Assembly: GCA_016808115.1 (NCBI GenBank)
Contig: JAEQBH010000031.1
Location: 682,001-746,000, forward strand
DNA from: Tetrastigma voinierianum
Taxonomy: Eukaryota; Streptophyta; Magnoliopsida; Vitales; Vitaceae
Direction: 5' to 3'
Length of the DNA stretch: 64,000 bases
Translations under genes and position numbers: made by a program
Notes under the pieces: generated by a model
What the model saw: only the letters and a program-made list of their open reading frames with translations
The model's database searches: none
What the model was told of the DNA's origin: nothing
In this document: one piece after another, positions 45,643 through 55,763 of the stretch
How the letters are laid out: every line of letters begins with the position of its first letter
Position numbering within the stretch: the stretch's first letter is position 1

Positions 45643-48074
45643 AGGAAGGGGTGGCGATCAGGAGATGGGGTTGATTATGCTTGAGAGGATGTAGACATTT
45701 GATGCAGAGGAACAGGGAGGAAGGAGAGGAGAGGAGGAGATTGGATGCAAAGCTGGGTTAGAGCAGAAACAGCTTTGGACTCACTGGGATAAGAACAGCA
45801 AAGCGACAATAAGTGATGGAAGGGGAGTTAAGAACATTGACATTAGTTGGAAGAATTGGGATGGAAGGAGGATGGATCAAACCATGTTTTTTGGACAATA
45901 AAAATTTAAAGGCCGATAAAATGTGCTTGTAACATGGCGCAACTTTACTAACTGAAATCGTGTTGAATGATGAATCAGTGGGATGAGGACCCATAACAGT
46001 TATTATGTTAATAGACGGGACGATAAACCAAGAAGACAAATAGATATGATTATTCTAACATCATTTCCATAATACCAATTACATGAATAATAAACAAATA
46101 TTAATAGAGCGATGGATTGTTCAATGAGTTAATGATCTTCAACATTCACCACAACATTAACATAATAGGCATTCAATAGAGTAGACATTATGGAAGTTAA
46201 CATTAGGGTGCATTTTCTAAATCTCAATATCTTCAACATTATTTTGAAAATGAATATGAAAATTCAATGAGATGGAAAACCATAGTTATAACATCAACCC
46301 TTTTAAATTATCATCATCTCATATCCCTAAAACATGAACATCAGATAATGATCTGTTTGTAAGAAGAAATAATGATGACTGTGCTATTACTAAATCATTA
46401 GATAGTGAACTGAAACTCACCTACACTTTCATTAAGAATCAGACTCTTAAAAACAAAAAAAAAACTTTTATTTCTATTAAAACGCATTAAGAGTGAGTTT
46501 AAAATTAAATTATTTTAATAAATATCAAACCAAGAAGAGCTGGACTGTAGTGATTCTTTTATTAATATGAATAGAGAGATGGATTTTATAATGATTCTAA
46601 ACTAAATGGATTTTCACAAATAGGGAGATATGGAAATCATGAGTTGAGAAGAAAGATTATAAAATTAAGAAACACATATAAAATTCAAACTTGACCTCAA
46701 TTGGAAGGAGTTGACACCTAATATGAATTATTTGACTGAGAAGATAATATATATGTTCACTACAAGTCTATAATCATCAAACTTATCATATAGACAATAT
46801 TAGGCATGATAAGAAGTAAAGGTTTGTAGTGATACTTTAGTAGTATATAGGTCAGAGAGTAGGACAATAAAGTGAGGTTTTGTGATAGTATTTTCATTAG
46901 AGATTACTCTATTGCATGGTAGCAAGGGATGTAGAGGCTGATTGGAGATTGTATAGATGAACACATATTTTGTTCAGTTATCATTGAGGGTTAACTGAGT
47001 TAACGGTTGATGATTTTAAAGATTAACATGATCATTCAACAAATCTACTCTATTTTACAAAGCATATCAAATTCTTCCAGACTCACATTTCAATCTATTA
47101 AATCAAACAAATTTCAGAATTTTGATCTCAGCTCAAATATGGCATGACAGATGGATCATAGTTCAAACTAGTGATATATTTAAAAGAGCATAAGACATTA
47201 AATATTATGTAAATAATAGATTAATGAAACATTAAGAGTGTTTATCAGTTTTCATTTTGAGTGTAAATGATGTTTTTCAAGATCATTATCCTTTGAATAT
47301 TCCAATCTTAATCTTTTGATAACCTTTTGGGCTAAAGCAGATTAATTCTCTATCTGAAAGAAGATCAAGTCCTTCTTATTTGGATACTTAAACTTTTTCT
47401 AAACTGTAATTTTTAAATGATTACCACCATTCATCTTAGTTTTTATATTAAACTTTGATAAAAATAAAGATATAATATTAATGGGTTTGAAAATGTAAAT
47501 CTATTTAGGCATTAAACAATGTGGGAGGATAATTAACAAAGCAGAAAACAAAACAGACCAGAATTATATTTTTCATCGCCTCATTCATGACCATGTGACT
47601 CAGATAAACTCTCATTCTTTGTTTTCATATTAAATATTAAGATTTATTTTTAATTTAATCATTTTTTCCTTTCAGTTTTTTAAAGAAATATGGTTGTGAC
47701 ATCTAACTCTTTTGAGACTTATTATAAGAGTTTTCTGTTTACTATTGAAACATGGGGACTAATGACAGTTGACCATCCAGGTGACTTATAGATCTTTGTA
47801 GGAGATTGCAAATAGTGTTTGGTATGGATTAAAAATGAACTCATGGTATCAAGAATGAATCATACTTGTGCTTATAACATCTGTCAAACAACAATACAGT
47901 AACATAAATATGATGGCTTTGTTAGGACATGGGTTTCAGCATCAATAATCATTAGATTTATCCATCTGGATGAGTGAAATACATTTTACTTTTGTGGGCC
48001 TTTCAAATAATTCCCAGGATTGCAAAAGATTTACTAGATCATTAAAGCCTTAAGAATCAACATTGAGAAATAAC
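45643..48074. other. AT-rich region, possibly an LTR
   Basis: If the primer site at 45631-45642 is real, an LTR should start near the TG at 45652 and run upward. I could not locate its far end or a second copy. 45680-45770 is purine-rich (GGAGGAAGGAGAGGAGAGG type). From 46000 to 48070 the sequence is AT-rich with no recognised motif. Confidence 0.3.
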
Positions 48075-49230
48075 TATTCTGCGGAGCATCGTACCTGCGT
48101 GACACGGAAGCCGATCAACCATCAGCATGGACTGATCTCACAACGCCGGATTCTTGTGTAGACTAATGCTTTTTTGATATCGAACACTTACAATAAAGTG
48201 GCGCCATATGCCGATCAAAGAACTATTGTTAAAACGATTGACCCTTTATATTGAGGGGTGACGGAATCGGGATTTCGCCTCGACGGTTGGTGCCATAGAA
48301 CAGGGCTACCCATTCTCTAGCGCCTCTAATTTCGGACCGCAGAATGGGTTCTCATCATTCTCCGCTGCTATCGACGCCACCTCCGCCCGGTATCATTATT
48401 CTGTAAGTGCATCAAAAACCACGTTTGTGTGGGATGCGACCTGCCTTCGGCTTTCAGCTGCCATGGCCGGACACGAAAGCACGCTTAACTAACTTTTGCT
48501 GGTGACGACAGTGAAATAGCAGGCACCATTTATAACCATATTGATGTCTTCGAGGGATCAGATAATGAGTATCATTCCTGAAGGATCTTAAGAAGAATGT
48601 GTAGCATGACATCCGCATCAGTTGAGGACATGAACAATTTCGCATTGTGTTGCGATTTATCAGCTGCTGAAGTATAGTCTGTCAGAGCATGAATCTATCT
48701 TCCCAGTTTGGGTTTTTGTCATGCCCTCTGCACTTTAGTCATTTTCCTTGTTAAATCTGAAGGCGTGGAAGTATCAACCTGAATCTTGAGTCTGATGCTA
48801 TAAGATTGTTGGGCTGTTCTTCTTTTCCGCAAATATACTGGCGATCCACCAACTTCTTTTGCATATTGCAAACTACGGGCACTGCTGACACCGCGGACCG
48901 ATTTTTCGCCGACGCGGCGGCTGCCTGGCATGGCGCGGTGCAGGCTGCCGGCCATAATGAAACCGGGGCGGCGCCGGCGCCGAGTTTTCAGCCGAGCAAG
49001 GAAACCTCCTTCGTGGCACGCCGGCTCAACCACAACGGCGCGGCCGCGATGCCGCAGGCCACCGCTGACTCAGGCTCCCCACCGGTTGGCTGTTGCGATT
49101 CGCGCGGCTTCCACCAACTTCTCCGAGATCAGAATGACACAAATGGATGTACAAGGAATAACAGTGAGCAGCGCTGCCGGTGCATAAGGCATCATGATCT
49201 CTCTTACCGCCATTTGTGCAGCCATTAGGT
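48075..49230. other. Compositionally foreign island
   Basis: CpG-containing and locally very GC-rich DNA begins abruptly near 48075 (TCTGCGGAGCATCG) and ends near 49230, between AT-rich flanks. The core at 48885-49085 is GC-dense with strong third-position GC in one plus-strand frame: ADTADRFFADAAAAWHG, then AAGHNETGAAPAPS and RRLNHNGAAAMPQATADSGS. The frame opens at 48806 and stays open 140 codons. Another frame at about 48272-48490 reads PFSSASNFGPQNGFSSFSAA. The codon pattern looks bacterial rather than plant. I recognise no family. It could be transferred DNA, an assembly chimera or contamination. Confidence 0.4.
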
Positions 49231-49234
49231 GGCT

Positions 49235-50210
49235 AATGTGAGATTACAACGGTGATTATACTTTGGATATTGGGATTGGATTTTCCCTTGAAGTATTAGG
49301 TCACAGGGCTTGGGTTCCTAGGGCAAATGAGGGGTTCTCAAGGTCTTTTCCTCGCATTGGGGATAGTAACATATAGTTACCTCCCTAATCGGATTTTGGT
49401 TTAGCTATAAAACTTGACCCTCGATAACTATCCTTTGAAAATGGAATTGATGTCATTAATGTTCACCGATCAAATTAAAAACCTGTCTCCTTGGTCACCT
49501 TCCAATGGCTCATAAGTAACTAATCGACATCAAAGGATCTAGCGATAGCATCGAAAGGCGAAGTAAAAGCTTACTATATACTAACCATTCAAGGTGAAGA
49601 TCGAAGGATCGAAACCTAAAGTTAAAGGAGAGAACATCAACGAAGAGAATACTCGTTGAACATGAGTCCCTGCTTTGCCACGGGTTCCACTTACTTGAGT
49701 GCTTCTCCTTGGAAGAAGGGAGTTTAGCCGCTCATCCTACGGTTGTCATCCTGGGGGTGTGGTGTTTGTGTGAGAAAATGAGAAAGCGGGAGCTTGTTGT
49801 GAAGCCTCCCAAAATTATCTGAGATTTCAGATCCCTTATAAAGTGCTGTTTTGGGGATTATATACCACCAAAACCATACAAATTACCAAAATAAACAAAA
49901 ATGGTAAACTACTACAGGGAAAAAAAATGGAAGAAATCAACAAATCAGGAACAAAAGTCAACAAAAATTCTAAGGCTGGGAAAATTCGTAGCCCTACGAA
50001 ATTTCGCAACCCTGTGAAATTTCGCAACCCATGCAAAATTTGTAGGGGTATGCTACTTCTTCTCTGCCTGCTTCTCATTACGTATTACCTTTGCAGCTCG
50101 AGTTCAAATTCATTTCTTTCATGCTCGAGAAATTTGCATCCCTATCTTCAAAATTTATAGCACAATGAAAACTACAAAAAATTGCTATAAAATTTATCAT
50201 AAGCATTCTT
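49235..50210 (-). repeat. D-like LTR fragment (D3)
   Basis: The block TTTAGCCGCTCATCCTACGG, then TTGTCATCC...GGGGTGTGGTGTTTG (49725-49770) matches the TAGCCAGCTCATCCTCAG..TTGTCATCC block of LTR D1 (about 8488-8530). A TATA motif lies next to it (CCTTATAAAGTGC at 49831-49843; CTTTATAAGG on the minus strand). At 49985-50045 are TTCGTAG-CCC-TACGAA and AAATTTCGCAACCC repeated twice. The terminal GCACTAATCA block of family D is absent, so the copy is truncated or a distinct subfamily. Confidence 0.5.
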
Positions 50211-50776
50211 TGGGAGGTCATCAAAACGTGCCAACTAGGTCAGATTTGGCTTATTTTCATAAAAAGTGCTTTCGAAACCAGGACTTTTAGTATGAAACTT
50301 GACTTGCTATTTGGGTAGTAATCAATATTTGTGCATATCCCCTTTAGACCATATGGATTTTCAAACTTATACGCTTCTTGTGTTTTTTTTTTTTTTTTTA
50401 CAAACTCTTGTAAAGAAATTTCCATTCAAAATCCAACATTAGAAGGAACCAATTTACATTGTCTAATACCCCCTTTCACTCTAGCAAGATGTTTCATTCC
50501 AGGATTCCCCCAACTAATAAGAAGTGGGCCTGAAAAAACTTAGTTTAAGTCTAGGGGATAGGTTACTTATTGGGAAGGTAGAATGAAGAACTATAGCATC
50601 CCTTTAAGCTCGTAAAGTCAAGTCTCGACTAATCAAGTTAAGGTAACATAACAATTAACTAATCAAACAATAAATAATAAATACTAAGAATTAATCAAAA
50701 AGTAGTCCAATGAAATTAAAGAGTTAGCGCATACCCAAACAACAAAAGATGGTGCACATTCAAAAAACTGAGTTAG
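50211..50776. other. Unassigned segment with T17 run and exon-like stretch
   Basis: A run of about 17 T lies at 50383-50399. On the minus strand, TTTTTTCAG (near 50535) is followed by an open stretch reading SGPLLISWGNPGMKH then LARVKGGIRQCKLV and PSNVGF before a stop at about 50425. The pyrimidine-AG and open frame resemble the last exon of a gene or captured gene fragment. I do not recognise it. 50620-50776 is AT-rich. Confidence 0.25.
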
Positions 50777-51307
<531 letters not shown>

Positions 51308-51860
51308 TATAGAGAATAATATTTTAATACATTTTGTTTAGATAATTTGGAATAAAGTGATTTATTATTCTTTTTTCTTTAAATAATAGTCCTATTTCTT
51401 CTTTAATTGTTCAATTGTTTAAGAAATAAATTTTTTAGGTTGTAATTATTTATAAATACTTTAAATTTTCTAAAAATTCTTTCCAAATAAATTATACAGA
51501 ATATTATTTTAATATATTTTGTTTCAATAATTTTGTAATAAATTGATTTATTATTATTTCTTAAATAATTATCTTATAATCAATTTCTATATAAGTAATT
51601 ATAGAGAAGCATATTTTAATATATTTTGTTGAGAAAATTTCGGAATAAAATGATTTACTTTATTTTTTCTTTAAATAATAATCTTATTTCTTGTTTAATT
51701 GGTCAATTCTTTTAGAAATACAATTTTTAGGTTGTAATATTTATAAATACTTAAAAGTTTCTTAAAAAAATCTTTCCAAATAAATTATAGAGAAGAATAT
51801 TTTAATATATTTTGTTTAGATAATTTTAGAATAAATGATTTATTATTATAATTTTAGATA
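51308..51860. repeat. AT-rich tandem duplication, period about 293 bp
   Basis: The block TATAGAGAA..ATTTTAATA(C/T)ATTTTGTTTAGA recurs at about 51310, 51494, 51604 and 51788. Spacings of 184, 110 and 184 show a 293-bp unit duplicated once, with a related sub-block inside each unit. Other shared blocks are TTCTTTAAATAATA, TCAATT(G/C)TTT(A/T)AGAAATA and TTAGGTTGTAAT. Confidence 0.8.
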
Positions 51861-51893
51861 ATTTATGGGTTAATCAACCATATATTTCACAAG

Positions 51894-52143
51894 TGTTAAA
51901 AGGCATGATATTCATATTAAATCCAAATCTTACTTGAACTTGTAGGTGAATTGGTATTTTAACATGGTATTAGATCTTAATCTGGTAGGAGGTTCTGCAT
52001 TCACTACCTTCCTCTACAATTTGAATCCTCATTTGATTATTTGAAAGTCCATGAAGGATTGTGTTTGGTTTGTTTGACTTTCTCCGTGTGCAGATATGGG
52101 GCCACACTTGAGGGGGTGTTAAAAGGCATGATATTCATATTAA
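51894..52143 (+). mobile_element. TRIM-like miniature LTR retrotransposon 1
   Basis: A 71-bp LTR (51894-51964) has perfect termini TGTTAAAA...TTTTAACA. It is directly followed by a primer site TGGTATTAGATC (51965-51976), about 130 bp of non-coding DNA, a polypurine tract CTTGAGGGGG (52107-52116) and a second LTR start TGTTAAAAGGCATGATATTC (52117-52136). The second LTR matches for about 27 bp and then stops at 52143, where CACTA-like sequence begins. The total is about 250 bp with no coding capacity, as in TRIM elements mobilised by other elements' proteins. Confidence 0.75.
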
Positions 52144-52324
52144 TTTGACAATATTCGCTTCCAATGTATCACCAATTAATCTACTTTAGTGTCACTTTCA
52201 AATGTGTCACCCATTGGTACCCTCTATGGTGTCAGTGGATAGGGTGACGCTATGTTGTAGTGACACCTATTTATGGTGACTTATTATAAATGTCATTATA
52301 TGCTTCTTCTATTTTCTTGTAGTG
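52144..52324 (+). mobile_element. CACTA-type transposon end
   Basis: The right edge is TTTTCTTGTAGTG (52312-52324), that is CACTACAAGAAAA on the minus strand, the terminal inverted repeat of many plant CACTA (En/Spm) elements. Inside it are short subterminal repeats, TGTCAC, GGTGAC and ATGT(A/G)TCACC, in both orientations. No transposase is visible. The matching left terminus was not found with confidence. Confidence 0.65.
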
Positions 52325-52374
52325 TAGAAGATAAATTAAATTTGTATAGTGTCGAAGATAAATTAAATTTGTAT
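52321..52374 (+). repeat. 27-bp tandem duplication at the CACTA edge
   Basis: AGTGTAGAAGATAAATTAAA followed by TTTGTAT (52321-52347) is repeated with one change (AGTGTCGAAG..) at 52348-52374. The unit begins with the last four bases of the CACTA terminus, so the duplication may have arisen with insertion or excision. Confidence 0.8.
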
Positions 52375-53224
52375 AACAATAAAATAAACTTTAATAAAAA
52401 TCTAAGACATTTAACTTAGTAGTAACTACTCATGAAGGACCCTAATGGTCTTACAACCTATGTTACGTACCCTTGGCAATATGCTCACATCAAAAGTAAT
52501 CCAATAAACACCATGTCTACTTCTCAAATTACATTATTATGAGGTTAACTTGTTATCACATAGCCAAGGAATCCCTTACTGAAATTCAAACTATTACAAT
52601 ACTCAATTAGGTCTACATATTTAACCTTATTATCACATTTATATATCTTACTTATGCATCATAAGGTTTCCATGTAATATGTTGTTAAGAAAGGTTATTT
52701 ATAATTAATGATTTGAAATTTGTTTGGAGAAAAAAATTTAAAACATCCTAAGAAGAGGCAACAGAGCTAGAGAAGGGGGACCCAACTTCCTTTTTAAGTG
52801 CGCTCTGGAACAAGATACAATAGTTAAGTTAGATCTTAGAACAAGTTTGATCCTTTAAACCAAAAGGACGCGGGAAAGAGCCCCATTTAAGAAGCGTGCA
52901 AAAGTCAATTCTAACCTAAGGTAAGTCATTCCCAAATGAAGACTTCTTACAATATAGAAACTGCTACGTGGAAAAAAGTAAATAGGTGAAATGAAGAATC
53001 AAGCTTTTCTAGTGGAATAAAAGATACTTTTGGCTAGGAGTGGATCAAAGTTCTATCACCTCTTCTAACATAAATCGATTAAGTCGATACTTATACAAAG
53101 CTATAATTTACATGGATTTGAAGTAGTACGAAACTCATCTTTCCAACTCTAAAAATTAAAAACAAAGAATGCATAAATAAATTAAAGCTAGAATTTAAGT
53201 GTTTATAAGGTTATTATGGAAGCC
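52375..53224. other. Unassigned AT-rich segment
   Basis: About 850 bp between the CACTA end and the chromovirus pol. I see no coding motif, terminal repeat or primer site. A slightly more GC-rich part is at 52740-52930. It may hold the missing 3' part of the chromovirus element or a separate fragment. Confidence 0.3.
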
Positions 53225-54400
53225 ACACTAGCCAACACTCCTCGTGATTTCCGGCTAAGTGCATCAGCCACCACATTCACCTTTCCCAGGTGGTAATGCA
53301 AAGTGAAATTGTAATCCACCAATGTTGCCTAATGTTGAGGTCCCGTTGTGTGAAAATATACTTCAAATTTTTGTGGTCTAAAAATACCTCGAACTGCTCA
53401 CTGTATAGATAATGATGCCAAACCTTCAAGGCAAGACAATGGCCGCCAACTCCGTATCATGCATGGGGTAATTTCGTTCGTGGTTCTTCAACTACTGAGA
53501 ACCATAAGCTACTACCCTTCCGGACTGCATCAAAACACATCCCAATCCGTCCTTAGAGGCATCACAATACACGATGTACCCCTGTCCCCTTTTCGGGACT
53601 ATTAGAATAGGGGCGGAAGTAAGCCTCCTCTTCAATTCCTGGAATACCTTCTCACACAGGTCATTCCACTCAAACTTGACCCTTTTCCAGGTCAATCTTG
53701 TCATAGGTGCAGCTAATCGGGAGAAGTCCTCAATGAACCTCTGGTAATTTCTTACTAATCCCAAGAAATTGTGTATCTCAAAGACTGACTTTGATCTCTT
53801 CCAACTCATAACTGCCTCAACTTTCTCCAGGTCCACGAGTACACTCGAATCCGATACCACGTGTCCCAAAAATCTCACCTTAGTAAGCCAAAATTCACAC
53901 TTGTTGAATTTGGCATACAACTGATGGTCTTTTAGGATTTGGAGAACAATCCTCAAGTAACTCTCATGATCCTCCTCAGACTTGGAGTAGATCAAGATGT
54001 CGTCCACAAAAACTATAACAAATCGATCTAGATAGGGCTAGAGCACCCTATGCATAAGATCCATGAATTGCCACTAGAGCATTTGTCAATCCGAATGGCA
54101 TCACTATGAACTCTAAGTGCCCATACCGCGTCCTGAATGCTGTCTTAGGGACGTCTTCCTCCCTAACTCTAAACTGATGATAACCAGTGCGAAGATCTAT
54201 CTTGGAGTAGAGCGCCCCTCTCAACTGATCAAACAAATTATCAATCCTTGGCAAGGGGTACCTATTCTTGATAGTAACCTTATTCAACTGCCGATAATCT
54301 ATGCATAGTCGAAGATAGGCCCAACCTATTCTGGTAGTTCATCTGGAAAAACATCCTCGTACTCACAAACCACCCGAGGTAGGCCCAACTCCTGTCTAGC
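53225..54400 (-). pseudogene. Chromovirus (Tekay/Del-like) RT and RNase H
   Basis: Reading downward from 54320: LNKVTIKNRYPLPRIDNLFD, LRGALYSKIDLRTGYHQ, TAFRTRYGHLEFIVMPFGLT, then FVDDILIYSKSEEDH (54025-53960) with the YVDD-type catalytic box intact. The thumb and connection follow (KCEFWLTKVRFLGHVVS, FLGLVRNYQRFIEDFS), then the start of RNase H (PKRGQGYIVYCDASKDGLG, LMQSGRVVAYGSQ). A frameshifted remainder (HDTELAAIV, WHHYLY..FEVF.DHK..KYIFTQ) runs down to about 53225. Two long open pieces (54287-54048 and 54007-53492) make this the best-preserved RT in the window. Stops and a broken join near 54040 disable it. Confidence 0.9.
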
Positions 54401-55340
54401 CTCATCTTCAAGGGTAAGGCTTACTAGCCAACCCATCAACTGCTCGTGCCATCTAAAGTCATTGTTTCACGACAGGGTAAAGCATCGTGTATCCACACAG
54501 AGCATAAAGCGATTACCACATCGGGTGTGTAGCGACAACCCTCTTACCATCACAATTAATGACGACTCGATGTGCCATCAACCAGTCCATCCCAAGGATG
54601 ACATCAAACTCTGACATGTCCATGACCCTAAGGTCCACAGTGAGTAGAATCCCTGAGATCTCTAACTCACAACCCGACATATCTTATCAATGTTCACCCT
54701 AATTCCTAGGGGAGAACTCACATGCAATGACTCTTCTAAGGTTTCAACCTCTCAACCCAAATCCTTCACTTATCTTTAACACCTGCATCCCGGATGTTTT
54801 GTGTGTCGCCCACCTCCCTCTCAATGGCCATAGATGTCTTAACCATCGAGTTCATGTCTTGTAGAAGGAGTCCTACAATTTTACCCAGATGGACAATTTC
54901 AGACCATCCTCAAACTTTCTCACTTTAGCCATGCTTGTGGCCACATAATCATCAACGAAGCAGGCTAATTCAGTGAACTTAGCCATGTATTCGAGAACCT
55001 TTGCCATTTTTCCTTGTTTCAACTCACAAGGAACTCCCGGCTTTGCATGTCGACGAATCTGGGATTACTTTCCCATGAAGAGCTCATAGAACTTTTCCCA
55101 TGTCATTGCCTCTAAGTCCCTTGAGGCTTTGACCCAATCCCACCATACTAGGGATTTACCCTCTAGCTGGAAGGCGGCTAGACATTTTCTCCTTATCTAA
55201 CTAGTAGCACATGTGCCAACCACTAATAGACTTCAATATCCCGAACTTTCCCGTTCATTCTTTTTCCAAACTTCTAAGGTTATGTTTTCTAACCATAGTG
55301 TTCCTCTTTTTTTCGATATACATTTTACCATGCATGTAAT
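54401..55340 (-). pseudogene. Chromovirus gag and protease remnant
   Basis: The minus strand at 55100-54880 reads REKFYELFMGK, KQGKMAKVLEYMAKFTELA and VRKFEDGLKLSIW, the F...Y.P......F..L.QG.MSV.EY...F..L...RFE.GL region of chromovirus Gag. 54350-54620 gives FDVIL-type protease pieces (MVISGF-like changes prevent a firm reading). The knuckle and protease active site are not preserved. The spacing to RT is shorter than usual, so part of gag-protease is deleted. Confidence 0.6.
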
Positions 55341-55419
55341 TCACATAACACATAACACACAATCATATAGCATATTAGAGCACAAAACATGAAATTCACA
55401 ATGAATGCAATGGTCTAAA

Positions 55420-55763
55420 CCAATGCCCATCAAGTCTTAGGTAATTGCATACCTCGTACGATACCCATTTGTGAAAATTTGTACAAATCTTCGGGCACAG
55501 TGTCATAAACACAGGCACTATATCATAACTACATGTTCTAGGCCCATGCCCACCAAGCCCTATGTGTTCGTATACCTAAGCTCTGATACCAAGTTGTGAC
55601 GTTGGTATCAAATGCACCATAAATGTTCTGGCCTAGGCCCATGCCCCTTAAGCCCTAGGTACTCGTATACCTAAGCTCTGATACCAAGTTGTCCTGATAT
55701 CAGTGCGATGACACATGACCAACAAGCCCTACATAATCGTGTACCTATATACGATACTAAATT
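55420..55763 (-). repeat. Tandemly multiplied primer-binding-site unit
   Basis: A unit of about 75-120 bp recurs four times: (G)CCCAYSAAGYCYTAGGT...TATACCTAAGCTCTGATACCAA...TTGTGA. Two copies keep an exact GCTCTGATACCAA (55580-55592 and 55675-55687), the complement of the initiator-Met primer site TTGGTATCAGAGC. Two are degenerate (ACGATACCCA near 55478 and CGATACTAA at 55752-55760, which adjoins the LTR). One primer site is enough for reverse transcription. Confidence 0.75.
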
